Of a stretch of 64,000 nt of DNA, positions 1 to 8,436 are shown piece after piece (position 1 is the first letter of the stretch; each line of letters begins with the position of its first letter). Below the pieces are notes generated by a model. It saw only the letters and a program-made list of their open reading frames with translations. It made no database searches and was not told where the DNA came from. The position numbers and the translations under genes are program-made. The stretch is taken from NCBI GenBank assembly GCA_031422335.1, contig JANOQW010000015.1, forward strand, positions 1 to 64,000. Reading direction: 5' to 3'. The stretch is from Methylotenera_A sp031422335. GTDB lineage: Bacteria > Pseudomonadota > Gammaproteobacteria > Burkholderiales > Methylophilaceae.

Positions 1-318
1 TTCTACATACTTAGCCTTGTTGTTTAGTTTAATCTGCACCACACCAACAGACAAGCGCTGTACAGACGAGCTACCTTAAGGTTAATTCTACGCTAAGTGG
101 CCCAACGTAAAACGTATCCCGTGTATATGACACTGCGTATGAGTTACCTCAATCCAACCCACGGGAGAGCTGGTGCAGCGTCTAACAGAACTAAGCTGCT
201 AGAGAGTAAGTTTCGTCGTTTGCGACTATACTTTTTTCAGCTGTATTTACGAGGTAATCTGAGCCTCGGTATGCCCTGCACTGCTTTGTAACCCACGTCG
301 AAACCTGGTCAGCCCCAA
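1..318 (-). ncRNA. ssrA: Transfer-messenger RNA (tmRNA), 3' end cut off by the window
   Basis: tmRNA rescues ribosomes stalled on broken mRNAs by adding a degradation tag. On the minus strand the 5' end begins near 316-318 with GGGGCTGACC followed by the conserved TTTCGAC segment of the tRNA-like domain. The tag reading frame runs from a GCA resume codon at 223-221 to a TAG stop at 193-191 and encodes ANDETYSLAA, a typical betaproteobacterial tag. The base-1 edge removes the last tens of nucleotides (T arm, acceptor 3' strand and CCA). Its protein partner SmpB is encoded 1 kb away. A 64-residue plus-strand reading frame over this RNA is an antisense artefact. Confidence 0.95.
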
Positions 319-343
319 ATCAGAACTTTAAAACAGAACGTTG

Positions 344-372
344 ATTATACACCTTCGAGATTGCGCTTTTAA
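344..372 (-). promoter_or_regulatory. Sigma70-type promoter of tmRNA
   Basis: Minus-strand TATAAT lies at 349-344. A weak -35 (TTAAAA) lies about 17 bases further upstream at 372-367. Transcription would start near 337, about 20 bases before the mature 5' end, which fits the 5' trimming of tmRNA precursors by RNase P. Confidence 0.6.
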
Positions 373-411
373 TAAAGTTTCATGCTTGGTTTATATCATA
401 TATCAATATAC

Positions 412-450
412 ATGCTCTGCAGGCCACATAGATATTGGCTCGCAGCGCAT
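412..450 (-). repeat. Short palindromic repeat, copy 1
   Basis: 39-bp member of the dispersed family. The left arm ATGCTCTGCAGGCC pairs imperfectly with GGCTCGCAGCGCAT around a loop that resembles the family loop read in reverse (ACATAGATATT). It sits in the divergent gap between tmRNA and the 533-1159 gene. Most other copies lie at gene 3' ends, so this location is unusual. Confidence 0.8.
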
Positions 451-532
451 TAAATAAACAATTCAGTTGAATGTAAGTATCGCAAAAACCCAGCGACTAA
501 TCTGTATCTAAACAACCGAGAAGAAAACTAAC

Positions 533-1159
533 ATGCCATTTAAATTCACCCAAAACCTACTCACTGGCTACATTGTGGGGCTGGCTGTGTTGTCACTATT
601 TGTGGCCATTAGTTATAGCAATGGCAAAAAAGTTGAGCAAACGATTGTTAATTTAGCCAATGAAGAAATTCCTGGTTTAATCGCGGCTTCTAATCTAAAA
701 AGAGATTTTCAGGCGCAAACGCTGCAACTTTATAAGCTATATGCCACTAATGACGAAGAGGCGTACAAAAAGCAACACATTAAAATAAAGGCCGATATAT
801 TAATTGATTCGACCAACTTGCAGGCCTTAGTACAAAACACCAATTTTGTGGCAGATTTAGATCAAAAAATTCTACAGCAAGAGGGTAAATCAGATAAATT
901 TGTAGAAATTATGCGCCAGCCAGATGTGGATTGGGATGGTGCGCGCAGTGCATTGGCCGAGTTTAGCGCGGGCGCTAACAAAATAGAGCTTGAACTAGAC
1001 CAATTGGTGACGCAGGTGACTGCCAAAACACAGCGGCAGGTTTCTAGCTCTAAGGCACAATCTGCTCAACTAACAAATATTGGCCTGATATTTATTGCTG
1101 CGCTGGTGTTGGGTTTAATTGGATTGATTTATTTAAATTCAAGCAAAAATAAAAAATAG
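533..1159 (+). CDS. Orphan four-helix-bundle membrane sensor (chemoreceptor-like sensor region without a signalling domain)
   Basis: 208 residues. A first transmembrane helix at about 10-28 is followed by a mostly helical, charged periplasmic segment (about 30-180), a second transmembrane helix at about 183-202, and then a stop after a short lysine-rich tail. This is the topology of the N-terminal 4HB_MCP sensor module of chemoreceptors. The HAMP, methylation and signalling hairpin domains that normally follow are absent. The stop is clean and the downstream DNA is a repeat element, so this may be a naturally short protein rather than a recent truncation. It has no operon partner. Its function is unknown; a decoy or helper subunit for a membrane receptor is only a guess. 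Confidence 0.75.
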   Translation: MPFKFTQNLLTGYIVGLAVLSLFVAISYSNGKKVEQTIVNLANEEIPGLIAASNLKRDFQAQTLQLYKLYATNDEEAYKKQHIKIKADILIDSTNLQALVQNTNFVADLDQKILQQEGKSDKFVEIMRQPDVDWDGARSALAEFSAGANKIELELDQLVTQVTAKTQRQVSSSKAQSAQLTNIGLIFIAALVLGLIGLIYLNSSKNKK

Positions 1160-1195
1160 TTAGTTGTTGGTTTATGAGCTGACTTATTATCTAGC

Positions 1196-1290
1196 ATGCT
1201 CTGCTAGCCAATATCCATGCGGGTTTCGCATTCGACTTAGTGCTTTAGCACTTAACGAGAATGGTGATGCCAAGAACTGGTACAGAGCAT
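1196..1290 (+). repeat. Long (cloverleaf) palindromic element, copy L1
   Basis: 95-bp long form of the repeat family, between two convergent genes. The outer stem pairs ATGCTCTG with CAGAGCAT. Arm 1 pairs ATGCG with CGCAT. Arm 2 is TTAGTGC-TTTA-GCACTTAA. Arm 3 is CCA-AGAAC-TGG. Arm 2 has a different sequence from the other two long copies but keeps the hairpin and its TTTA loop. Confidence 0.85.
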
Positions 1291-1320
1291 TATTACTTGC
1301 TTGCCGATTATCTTAAAAGT

Positions 1321-1770
1321 TTATTTGTTGTGCGCGCGCATAATGCGGCCTTTTTCGCGCTCCCAATCGCGCTCTTTTTCGGTATCGCGTTTATCATGCT
1401 GTTTTTTGCCTTTGGCGAGCCCAATTTGAATTTTAATGCGGCCTTTGGAAAAGTGCATGTCCAAAGGCACAATGGTATAGCCCGCGCGCTCTACTTTTTC
1501 GATCAGCTTAATAATTTCTTCGTTATGTAACAATAACTTACGCGTACGAATTGCGTCTGGCCGAATGTGCGTAGAAGCCGCGCCCATGGGCGTGACGTGG
1601 CAGCCAATGAGATAGATTTCACCGCGCTGAATAATGACATACGCCTCTTTTAAATTGGCGCGATTATCGCGGATGGCCTTGACCTCCCAGCCTTCTAGCA
1701 CGATACCAGCTTCAAATTTATCTTCGATAAAGTAATCGAAAAAGGCTTTTTTATTTTGCGCGATGCTCAT
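1321..1770 (-). CDS. smpB: SsrA-binding protein SmpB
   Basis: 149 residues, the usual length. SmpB is the RNA-binding partner that delivers tmRNA to stalled ribosomes, with its C-terminal tail probing the empty mRNA channel. Family hallmarks seen are the N-terminal NKKAFFDYFIEDKFEAGIVL segment, the GWEVKAIRDNRANLKEAYV strand, and a basic C-terminal tail (KKQHDKRDTEKERDWEREKGRI) expected to become helical on the ribosome. The ATG at 1770 gives the normal N-terminus. The gene is divergent from ratA (start 1848) and convergent with the orphan sensor, with a long repeat element just past its stop. Confidence 0.97.
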   Translation of the reverse strand: MSIAQNKKAFFDYFIEDKFEAGIVLEGWEVKAIRDNRANLKEAYVIIQRGEIYLIGCHVTPMGAASTHIRPDAIRTRKLLLHNEEIIKLIEKVERAGYTIVPLDMHFSKGRIKIQIGLAKGKKQHDKRDTEKERDWEREKGRIMRAHNK

Positions 1771-1847
1771 GTTGCGTATATTTACAGGTTTATGACTTAA
1801 AATAGCATTTTACGTGAGTATTGAATTAGCTACTAATAGAAATCACA

Positions 1848-2282
1848 ATGAATCGAGTGGAAAAAACGGTATTAGTCATGCACTCTGCCGCGCAAATGTT
1901 TGCGCTTGTAGATGCGGTAGAAGATTACCCCAAGTTTTTACCTTGGTGCGGCGGGGTGGATTTGCTAGAACGCACAGAAACTAGCACCAGCGCCACTTTG
2001 CACATTAATTATCATGGCTTAAAACAAAATTTTACAACGCAAAATTCCAAGCAGTTTCCGCATAGTATGCAAATTAATCTTAAAAATGGCCCGTTTAAAC
2101 ATTTAGATGGCGATTGGCGCTTTATTGAATTGCGTGCCGATGCCTGTAAAATTGAATTTAGATTAAATTACCAATTTACCAATGGTTTTTTAGAGAAAAT
2201 TATTGCACCCGTATTCAGTCACATCGCCACCACTTTTGTGGATGGCTTTGTTGTGCAAGCAGATAAAATATATGCCCGCTGA
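1848..2282 (+). CDS. ratA: RatA/CoQ10-binding START-domain protein
   Basis: 144 residues, one polyketide-cyclase/START-type fold. The N-terminal pattern HSAAQMFALVDAVEDYPKFLPWC is diagnostic of the RatA (YfjG) / Coq10 family. E. coli RatA was described as a toxin that blocks 70S assembly, while the eukaryotic homologue binds ubiquinone and helps respiration, so the physiological role is uncertain. Adjacency to smpB and rnfH is the conserved gammaproteobacterial/betaproteobacterial arrangement. The next gene, rnfH, follows after 72 bases on the same strand and is probably co-transcribed. Confidence 0.9.
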   Translation: MNRVEKTVLVMHSAAQMFALVDAVEDYPKFLPWCGGVDLLERTETSTSATLHINYHGLKQNFTTQNSKQFPHSMQINLKNGPFKHLDGDWRFIELRADACKIEFRLNYQFTNGFLEKIIAPVFSHIATTFVDGFVVQADKIYAR

Positions 2283-2354
2283 TAAAATTCATGCAAGCAA
2301 GCAACCAGTAGTTAAGAGTCTAAATGATCAGGTAGTACAGCACGAAAGGTCGAA

Positions 2355-2681
2355 ATGAGTAGCTTAGATATGACAGTAGAAGTGGCTTATGCATTGCCGC
2401 AGCAACAATTAATTATCCCAGTACAAATACCGCCAGAATCTAATGCAGAAGCGGCTATTAGGGCATCGGGTATTTTGGTTAAATTTCCAGAAATCGACTT
2501 AAACGTCAATCAAATTGGTGTATTTGGTAAGCTAGCTAAGTTAGATACGCCACTACGCCATTTAGATCGCGTAGAGATTTATCGCGCACTAATTGCCGAC
2601 CCTAAAGAGGTTCGCAAACAACGTGCTGAGGAAGGTAAAGTGATGAAGAAAGGCGGTGGAGATGCACCGCCTTTGGATTAG
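2355..2681 (+). CDS. rnfH: RnfH family protein (ubiquitin-like fold)
   Basis: 108 residues. It matches the RnfH/YfjF family: VEVAYALPQQQLIIPVQIP near the start, then the conserved IGVFGKLAKLDTPLRHLDRVEIYRALIADPKEVRKQRAE block. It has a beta-grasp fold by family. In E. coli it pairs with ratA in one operon and was called an antitoxin (RatB), though the link is weak. It ends in a glycine-rich, acidic tail. It converges on the DUF4124 gene, whose stop is only 15 bases away. Confidence 0.9.
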   Translation: MSSLDMTVEVAYALPQQQLIIPVQIPPESNAEAAIRASGILVKFPEIDLNVNQIGVFGKLAKLDTPLRHLDRVEIYRALIADPKEVRKQRAEEGKVMKKGGGDAPPLD

Positions 2682-2696
2682 ATATCTACTAAAAAA

Positions 2697-3209
2697 TTAG
2701 CAGTTTTCGTTGATTTCTTGCTGAGCTTTTTCTCTGCCTGCTTTAAAGCCACTTTCGTCCATATATTCGCGCTCGCCTTTTTCGTTCATTTTATACACGC
2801 GGCCACCTTGCGTATAAGTTTGCATATTGGCTTTTGCAGCACTACAGTTTTCGGTTTTTAGTTTAGCTTGCAACTCTTTTTCTTCTTTATTGCGTTTATC
2901 TGATTCTGCGTTTTGTTGGCGTTGTAAAGCAGCCGCGTCTTCTGGGCTTATCGGTGCTTCAGGAATATCTGCCATTTTAGCAGGCGGAGCATTAGCATCT
3001 ACTGGCGCTAGCGGCGCATTGCCTGTTGGCGCTGTTACTTTTTTCTTGCCAGACATTGATTCCTGCTTCACATTGGATGGCGGCGGCGTATCGCTATATC
3101 GCATCTTGCCATCTTTATCTTTCCATTTATAAATTTCGGCCTGGCTAAGGCCAGAAACCGCACTTAAAGCAAACACAGCCAATAATAATGGTAACAATTT
3201 CATGTTCAT
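2697..3209 (-). CDS. Secreted DUF4124-domain protein
   Basis: 170 residues. The signal peptide covers about residues 1-24 (MNMKLLPLLLAVFALSAVSG...SQA). A DUF4124 domain follows directly, with the family signature IYKWKDKDGKMRYSDTPPP. A proline/alanine-rich linker and a charged, probably coiled-coil C-terminal half (about 90-170) follow, with a cysteine pair (one in the KTENCSAAKA segment, one at the last residue) that may form a disulphide. DUF4124 proteins are common periplasmic proteins of unknown function in betaproteobacteria. It is monocistronic and divergent from guaB. Confidence 0.85.
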   Translation of the reverse strand: MNMKLLPLLLAVFALSAVSGLSQAEIYKWKDKDGKMRYSDTPPPSNVKQESMSGKKKVTAPTGNAPLAPVDANAPPAKMADIPEAPISPEDAAALQRQQNAESDKRNKEEKELQAKLKTENCSAAKANMQTYTQGGRVYKMNEKGEREYMDESGFKAGREKAQQEINENC

Positions 3210-3402
3210 TCCCTATCGTTCAAATCAATTTACCCAATATACAACGCACTTGCTAAAAGTTTAGTTTACCAAAACCACATTTTTATAGAAATTAATTGAT
3301 GTTTTAACGATTAATCATTGTTTATTAATGGTTTTATAACAAGTTTTATCATTATTTCGCGTTATTTCAGCTTACCAACTTTTAATCAGCTTTGCAAATC
3401 TG

Positions 3403-3429
3403 TATAATCCTGTTTTGCAAATAAGGATT
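3403..3429 (+). promoter_or_regulatory. guaB -10 region with inverted repeat reaching the ribosome binding site
   Basis: TATAAT at 3403-3408 is the likely -10. A 6-bp inverted repeat (AATCCT at 3406-3411, AGGATT at 3424-3429) overlaps the -10 and the Shine-Dalgarno AAGGA just before the ATG at 3434. No convincing -35 was found. The rest of the 224-base gap between 3209 and 3434 is AT-rich, with nothing else recognised. Confidence 0.5.
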
Positions 3430-3433
3430 AACC

Positions 3434-4894
3434 ATGCGTTTGTTGCAACAAGCCCTTACTTTTGACGATGTCTTATTGGTGCCCGCCCATTCCGTCGTCA
3501 TGCCACGCGAAGTCAATCTAAGCACCCAACTTACCCGCAATATCACGCTCAATATTCCTTTGGTTTCTGCTGCCATGGATACTGTCACCGAGGCACGCTT
3601 AGCCATTGCGCTAGCGCAAGTGGGTGGCATGGGCATCATCCATAAAAATATGACAGTTGAGATGCAAGCCTCGCGCGTATCGCGCGTTAAACGCTTTGAA
3701 TCTGGCGTAGTCAACGACCCCGTCACTATTGCACCGCACATGACAGTACGCGATGTAATGGCATTGACGGATAAGCATAAGATTTCCGGCTTACCCGTGG
3801 TGGATGGCGATAAAATTGTCGGCATAGTCACCAATCGTGATTTACGCTTTGAAACTAATTTAGACCAAGCCATTAGCAATGTCATGACGCCGCGCGCGCG
3901 CTTAATTACTGTGCGTGAGGGCGCAAGCAAAGCCGAAGTGATTCATTTGTTACATCAACACCGCTTGGAGCGCGTGTTGGTGATTGATGAAAACGATGTG
4001 TTAAAAGGTTTAATCACCGTTAAAGACATTCAAAAATCGCACGATTACCCACAAGCTTGTAAAGACAGCAAAGGCAGATTAAGAGTGGGCGCAGCGGTTG
4101 GCGTAGGCGCAGAAACAGAAGCTCGCGTCGCTGCGCTGGCTGCTGCTGGTGTCGATGTCATCGTGGTAGATACCGCACATGGTCATTCGCAAGGCGTGCT
4201 AGACCGCGTGACTTGGGTCAAGAAGAATTATCCTAAAATTGAAGTGATTGGTGGCAACATCGCTACTGCCGATGCCGCAAAAGCCTTAGTGGATGCAGGT
4301 GCTGACGGCGTTAAAGTAGGTATTGGCCCAGGTTCAATTTGCACTACGCGTATTGTTGCTGGTGTCGGCGTGCCACAAATTTCAGCCATCAGTAATGTAG
4401 AGAAAGCTTTGCGTGGCAGTGGTGTACCCTTTATTGCCGATGGCGGTATTCGCTTTTCTGGCGACATCTCAAAAGCCATCGCCGCTGGCGCTTATTCTGT
4501 GATGCTCGGCGGCATGTTTGCTGGCACTGAAGAAGCCCCAGGTGAAGTCGAACTGTTCCAAGGCCGTTCATACAAATCATACCGTGGCATGGGCAGTATA
4601 GGTGCCATGCAACAAGGTTCATCAGATAGATATTTTCAGGACAATAACGGAAATGCTGACAAATTGGTGCCAGAAGGCATTGAAGGTCGTGTGCCCTACA
4701 AAGGCAGTGTGCTGGCGGTAATTCACCAACTAATGGGCGGCTTACGCGCATCAATGGGCTATGTTGGCGCGGCCAATATTACCGAAATGCGCGAGAAAGC
4801 TGAGTTTGTACAAATTACCAGTGCGGGCATGCGTGAAAGTCATGTGCATGATGTGCAGATTACCAAAGAAGCCCCAAATTATAGAATTGACTAG
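3434..4894 (+). CDS. guaB: Inosine-5'-monophosphate dehydrogenase
   Basis: 486 residues, standard length. It oxidises IMP to XMP with NAD+, the first committed step of guanine nucleotide synthesis. The TIM barrel carries the catalytic loop GPGSICTTR with Cys303, a GGIRFSGDISKAIAAGA phosphate-binding segment, and the flap Y-R-G-M-G-S-I-G-A-M. Two CBS domains (about residues 90-205) interrupt the barrel and are expected to sense ATP/GTP. A good AAGGATT ribosome site precedes the ATG. guaA follows 88 bases downstream, separated by a perfect palindromic repeat that could reduce read-through. Confidence 0.98.
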   Translation: MRLLQQALTFDDVLLVPAHSVVMPREVNLSTQLTRNITLNIPLVSAAMDTVTEARLAIALAQVGGMGIIHKNMTVEMQASRVSRVKRFESGVVNDPVTIAPHMTVRDVMALTDKHKISGLPVVDGDKIVGIVTNRDLRFETNLDQAISNVMTPRARLITVREGASKAEVIHLLHQHRLERVLVIDENDVLKGLITVKDIQKSHDYPQACKDSKGRLRVGAAVGVGAETEARVAALAAAGVDVIVVDTAHGHSQGVLDRVTWVKKNYPKIEVIGGNIATADAAKALVDAGADGVKVGIGPGSICTTRIVAGVGVPQISAISNVEKALRGSGVPFIADGGIRFSGDISKAIAAGAYSVMLGGMFAGTEEAPGEVELFQGRSYKSYRGMGSIGAMQQGSSDRYFQDNNGNADKLVPEGIEGRVPYKGSVLAVIHQLMGGLRASMGYVGAANITEMREKAEFVQITSAGMRESHVHDVQITKEAPNYRID

Positions 4895-4905
4895 CTAAAT
4901 ATCAT

Positions 4906-4951
4906 ATGCCCTGCAAGCCAACATCCATGAGGCTTGCAGGGCATGTTTTTT
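4906..4951 (+). repeat. Short palindromic repeat, copy 2, followed by a T-run (possible intrinsic terminator)
   Basis: The 39-bp element at 4906-4944 has a perfect 14-bp stem (ATGCCCTGCAAGCC with GGCTTGCAGGGCAT) around loop AACATCCATGA. It is followed by GTTTTTT. Stem plus T-run has the form of a rho-independent terminator between guaB and guaA, so the repeat may attenuate guaA expression. Confidence 0.85.
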
Positions 4952-4982
4952 ATAATTTAGTTTTAATAATTTAGAACAAAAC

Positions 4983-6590
4983 ATGAATCACTCAAAAATC
5001 CTTATCCTCGATTTCGGCTCACAAGTTACGCAACTGATTGCACGCCGTGTGCGCGAGGCACATGTATATTGCGAGATTCATCCGTGCGATGTTTCAGATG
5101 AGTTTGTGCGCAACTTTAAGGCAGATGGCATTATTTTATCGGGCAGCCACGCCAGTGTTTACGAGGCGGAAACTGATAAAGCACCGCAAGCCACATTTGA
5201 GTTGGGCGTGCCTGTTTTGGGCATTTGCTATGGCATGCAAACCATGGCGCAACAGTTGGGTGGGCGCGTAGAAGCTGGTAGTAAACGTGAATTTGGTTAT
5301 GCCGAAATTCGTGCACGCGGCCATTCTGCTTTGTTTAAAGATATTCAAGACCGCACTAATGCAGATGGTCACGGCTTAATAGACGTATGGATGAGCCATG
5401 GCGATAAAGTGACTGAGCTACCACCAAGCTTCAAAATTATTGCCAGCAACGATACCACGCCAATAGCCGCATTTGCCGATGAAATACGCCAATTTTATGG
5501 CGTGCAATTTCACCCAGAAGTCACGCATACTAAGCTTGGCCAAGCCATGCTTGAGCGTTTTGTATTAGATATCTGTAAGGCAAAACCTGATTGGATTATG
5601 GGCGATTATATTACAGAAGCAGTGGCTAAGATTAAGGCGCAAGTTGGTGATGAAGAAGTGATTCTTGGCCTGTCAGGTGGCGTAGATTCTAGCGTTGCCG
5701 CAGCGCTAATCCACCGTGCTATTGGCGACCAGCTCACCTGCGTATTTGTCGACCACGGCTTGCTACGCTTGAATGAAGGCGACATGGTGATGGATATGTT
5801 CGCTGGCCGATTACACGTAAAAGTGATTCGTGTTGATGCTACAGCACAGTTTATGGGGCACCTAAATGGCGTAAGTGAGCCTGAGGCCAAACGTAAAATT
5901 ATTGGGCGCGAATTTGTAGAAGTGTTTAAAGCAGAAGCGGCTAAATTAAAAGCTGGCTCTGGCGGCCATAAAGGTGCTAAGTGGCTGGCGCAAGGCACTA
6001 TTTACCCTGACGTGATTGAATCTGGCGGCGCAAAATCCAAAAAAGCCGTCACCATTAAAAGCCATCACAATGTAGGCGGCTTGCCAGAAAAATTAGGCCT
6101 GAAATTATTAGAGCCATTACGCGATTTATTTAAAGATGAAGTACGTGAGCTGGGTGTGGTGCTTGGTTTGCCGCATGATATGGTGTATCGCCACCCTTTT
6201 CCAGGGCCAGGCTTAGGTGTGCGTATTTTGGGCGAAGTTAAAACAGAGTTTGCCGATTTACTACGCCGCGCTGATGCGATTTTTATTGAAGAATTACGCA
6301 ACACAATATGCGAAAAAACTGGCAAAAGCTGGTATGCGCTCACCAGCCAAGCGTTTGCGGTATTTTTACCAGTGAAATCAGTCGGCGTGATTGGCGATGG
6401 CCGCACTTATGATTATGTGGTGGCGTTGCGCGCCGTTGTCACCAGCGATTTTATGACGGCTAATTGGGCAGAGTTGCCTTATAACTTGCTTGGTAAAGTT
6501 TCTAATCGCATCATTAACGAAGTGCGTGGCATTAACCGCGTGGTGTACGATGTTTCTGGCAAACCACCTGCCACAATTGAGTGGGAATGA
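4983..6590 (+). CDS. guaA: GMP synthase (glutamine-hydrolysing)
   Basis: 535 residues. It converts XMP to GMP using ATP and glutamine. The N-terminal class I amidotransferase domain shows the nucleophile Cys82 in GICYGMQ and the His/Glu pair in FHPEVTHT. The ATP pyrophosphatase domain begins at about 205 with the P-loop-like GLSGGVDSSVAAA. The C-terminal dimerisation domain ends in the conserved KPPATIEWE. The segment KAGSGGHKGAKWLAQGTIYPDVIESGG is slightly longer than in E. coli, as expected for this lineage. The ribosome site before the ATG is weak, so coupling to guaB transcription is plausible. Confidence 0.98.
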   Translation: MNHSKILILDFGSQVTQLIARRVREAHVYCEIHPCDVSDEFVRNFKADGIILSGSHASVYEAETDKAPQATFELGVPVLGICYGMQTMAQQLGGRVEAGSKREFGYAEIRARGHSALFKDIQDRTNADGHGLIDVWMSHGDKVTELPPSFKIIASNDTTPIAAFADEIRQFYGVQFHPEVTHTKLGQAMLERFVLDICKAKPDWIMGDYITEAVAKIKAQVGDEEVILGLSGGVDSSVAAALIHRAIGDQLTCVFVDHGLLRLNEGDMVMDMFAGRLHVKVIRVDATAQFMGHLNGVSEPEAKRKIIGREFVEVFKAEAAKLKAGSGGHKGAKWLAQGTIYPDVIESGGAKSKKAVTIKSHHNVGGLPEKLGLKLLEPLRDLFKDEVRELGVVLGLPHDMVYRHPFPGPGLGVRILGEVKTEFADLLRRADAIFIEELRNTICEKTGKSWYALTSQAFAVFLPVKSVGVIGDGRTYDYVVALRAVVTSDFMTANWAELPYNLLGKVSNRIINEVRGINRVVYDVSGKPPATIEWE

Positions 6591-6695
6591 ACGTGCTAAG
6601 AAGTAACTTTTTTACGTTATTTCAATAGGTTAGCATCATTCCCTGTGTTAGTATTCGCTTGCAATTGAATAAACGTTTTATTTTAGGAGTTTATA

Positions 6696-7148
6696 ATGAA
6701 AAAAATAAATATTGGTTTAATGTGCTTATTTGGGCTTGTATTGACGGCTTGCGCAACAGACAAGCATGCAGTTAGCGTCAACCCACAAAAAATTTATGAT
6801 GCAGTTGCTGCAAAATACCCAGAAAACAAAAATACACTGGTATATGTAGAGGCGCCAGAGGGCTTTATAGCCCCTAGACTTGCAAACTGTGCAGTTGAAG
6901 AAGGTATCGACAATGCCGATGTGGTCGCTATCAGTAGCGCACTGGCCTTAAAAACCACTACTGTGGTGATTGCAGGGGATGATGAATCGCTGACTGCAAC
7001 CACATTAGCGCAAGCGCTTAAAACAGGTAAAGATAAAATTAATGGTAGCAAAGCTGTGATGATTGGTGCCAAAGAGACGCAAAAAGTATTGGCCGATTTA
7101 GCCACTGCCAGCGGCGTAGCGCTTGAGTTTATAGATCACCCGAGCTAA
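6696..7148 (+). CDS. Small lipoprotein of unknown function
   Basis: 150 residues. The type II signal peptide ends in a lipobox LVLTAC with the acylated Cys at about 19, so the protein should be membrane-anchored. The mature part is small, alanine/valine-rich and predicted to alternate strand and helix, with two further cysteine-free halves around an ALALKTTTVVIAGDDE segment. I do not recognise the family. A clear ribosome site (AGGAG) precedes the ATG, and a strong hairpin terminator follows, so it is probably a single-gene unit. Confidence 0.75.
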   Translation: MKKINIGLMCLFGLVLTACATDKHAVSVNPQKIYDAVAAKYPENKNTLVYVEAPEGFIAPRLANCAVEEGIDNADVVAISSALALKTTTVVIAGDDESLTATTLAQALKTGKDKINGSKAVMIGAKETQKVLADLATASGVALEFIDHPS

Positions 7149-7165
7149 CTTGTGATTTTGCTTAG

Positions 7166-7197
7166 AGCCGAGCTTGCTCGGCTTTTATTGTTTTTAT
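7166..7197 (+). terminator. Rho-independent terminator after the lipoprotein gene
   Basis: 8-bp GC-rich stem AGCCGAGC / GCTCGGCT (7166-7183) with a 2-base loop, followed by TTTTATTGTTTTT. Confidence 0.85.
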
Positions 7198-7220
7198 ATA
7201 TCAAACTTTAATATCAAACC

Positions 7221-7739
7221 ATGAGCCGAGGATTTGTAAAAGAGGATGACCTAGAACACGCCGGTACGGATGTACCAGAGCGGCCGATTAGCGCGCACCC
7301 TAATTATGTAACGGCGAATGGCTATGCACAACTGCAAGCGCAAGCGGTTGCGTTGGAAGAGGCAATAGTTGAATTAAAAAATAATAAAGATGATCAGCAA
7401 GCGCAGCAGCAATTGGCGATTGCCAATCGCGATTTAAGATATGTGGCGGCACGTTTAGAGCATGCTCTGCAGACCAATACTGGTGCGGCTTCCAGCGCAT
7501 ACCCTGAAAACGTACCAGAGAACATTGTTTTTGGTGCAACGGTAACAGTGGAAGATGAAAATGGGGACAGGCACAGCTACCAAATTGTGGGTGAAGACGA
7601 AGCCGATATAAAATTACACAAAGTCAGTTGGACATCACCACTGGCGAAAGCATTAATTGGCCAAAAAATGGGCGACGGTGTCGTCTGGGTGCGACCTGCA
7701 GGTAACACCATATTAGAGATTATCAGCATTAATTATTGA
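7221..7739 (+). CDS. greB: GreA/GreB-type transcription elongation factor
   Basis: 172 residues. Gre factors enter the RNA polymerase secondary channel and stimulate cleavage of backtracked RNA. A long N-terminal coiled coil (about 35-100) is followed by the C-terminal FKBP-like Gre domain with FGATVTVEDENGDRHSYQIVGEDEADI and the SPLAKALIGQKMGDGV motif. The N-terminus MSRGFVKEDD...ERPISAHPNYVT is typical of the betaproteobacterial GreB-like branch. The tip of the coiled coil lacks the textbook DNAEY-type acidic pair in an obvious form (NKDDQQAQ is the nearest), so cleavage activity should not be assumed. Confidence 0.85.
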   Translation: MSRGFVKEDDLEHAGTDVPERPISAHPNYVTANGYAQLQAQAVALEEAIVELKNNKDDQQAQQQLAIANRDLRYVAARLEHALQTNTGAASSAYPENVPENIVFGATVTVEDENGDRHSYQIVGEDEADIKLHKVSWTSPLAKALIGQKMGDGVVWVRPAGNTILEIISINY

Positions 7740-7755
7740 AAGTAAAAAGTGAAAT

Positions 7756-8379
7756 ATGAACGTAACCCAACCTCTTAGCGTAACCCAAGCTATAGTAAGC
7801 CGCCGCTCCATTAAGCATTACGACACCGCACACAAATTAACCGAACAAGAAATTGCTAAACTGATGTCGCTGGCCATGCTGTCGCCTACTGCGTTTAATA
7901 TTCAACATTGGCGCTTTGTGCTGGTGACTGACCCCGTGTTGCGCCAACAAATTCGCGCAGTCAGCTGGAACCAAGCGCAAGTGGAAGAAGCTTCTTTATT
8001 GATTGTGCTCACTGCCGATTTGCAAGCGTGGGCTAAGCAACCACAACGCTATTGGGCGAACGCACCGCAAGCGGTGCAAGACTACTTAGTGCCAGCCATT
8101 GGCCATTATTACGAAAATAACGAGCGTGCCCAGCGTGACGAAGCCATGCGCAGCTGCGGCATTGCCGCGCAAACTATTATGCTGGCTGCTAAAGAAATGG
8201 GCTATGACACTTGCCCGATGGATGGCTTTGATTTTGATGCAGTGGGCAAATTGCTCAACTTGCCAACCGACCACACACCAGCCATGTTTATCACTGTGGG
8301 TAAGGCTATTAAAGAGGCTGCGCCGCGCGCTGGTCAATTAGATATGAATGAAGTGGTTTTTTATAATCAATTCGAATAG
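7756..8379 (+). CDS. Nitroreductase family flavoprotein
   Basis: 207 residues. FMN-dependent NAD(P)H oxidoreductase fold: the SRRSIKHYD start motif contributes the FMN phosphate-binding arginines, then MLSPTAFNIQHWRFVLV, and the helix RDEAMRSCGIAAQTIMLAAKEMGYDTCPMDGFD. The physiological substrate cannot be told from sequence; family members reduce nitroaromatics, quinones or act as dehydrogenases. It follows greB by 16 bases and may be co-transcribed with it. Confidence 0.9.
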   Translation: MNVTQPLSVTQAIVSRRSIKHYDTAHKLTEQEIAKLMSLAMLSPTAFNIQHWRFVLVTDPVLRQQIRAVSWNQAQVEEASLLIVLTADLQAWAKQPQRYWANAPQAVQDYLVPAIGHYYENNERAQRDEAMRSCGIAAQTIMLAAKEMGYDTCPMDGFDFDAVGKLLNLPTDHTPAMFITVGKAIKEAAPRAGQLDMNEVVFYNQFE

Positions 8380-8436
8380 TCAATTCGTATAATAAATTTG
8401 TATCACTAATTTTAAATATTTTATTAAGGTAATCTC

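Noticed and set aside
97..291. 64-residue plus-strand reading frame near the window start
   Set aside because: It lies wholly on the antisense strand of the tmRNA and has no ribosome site or family.
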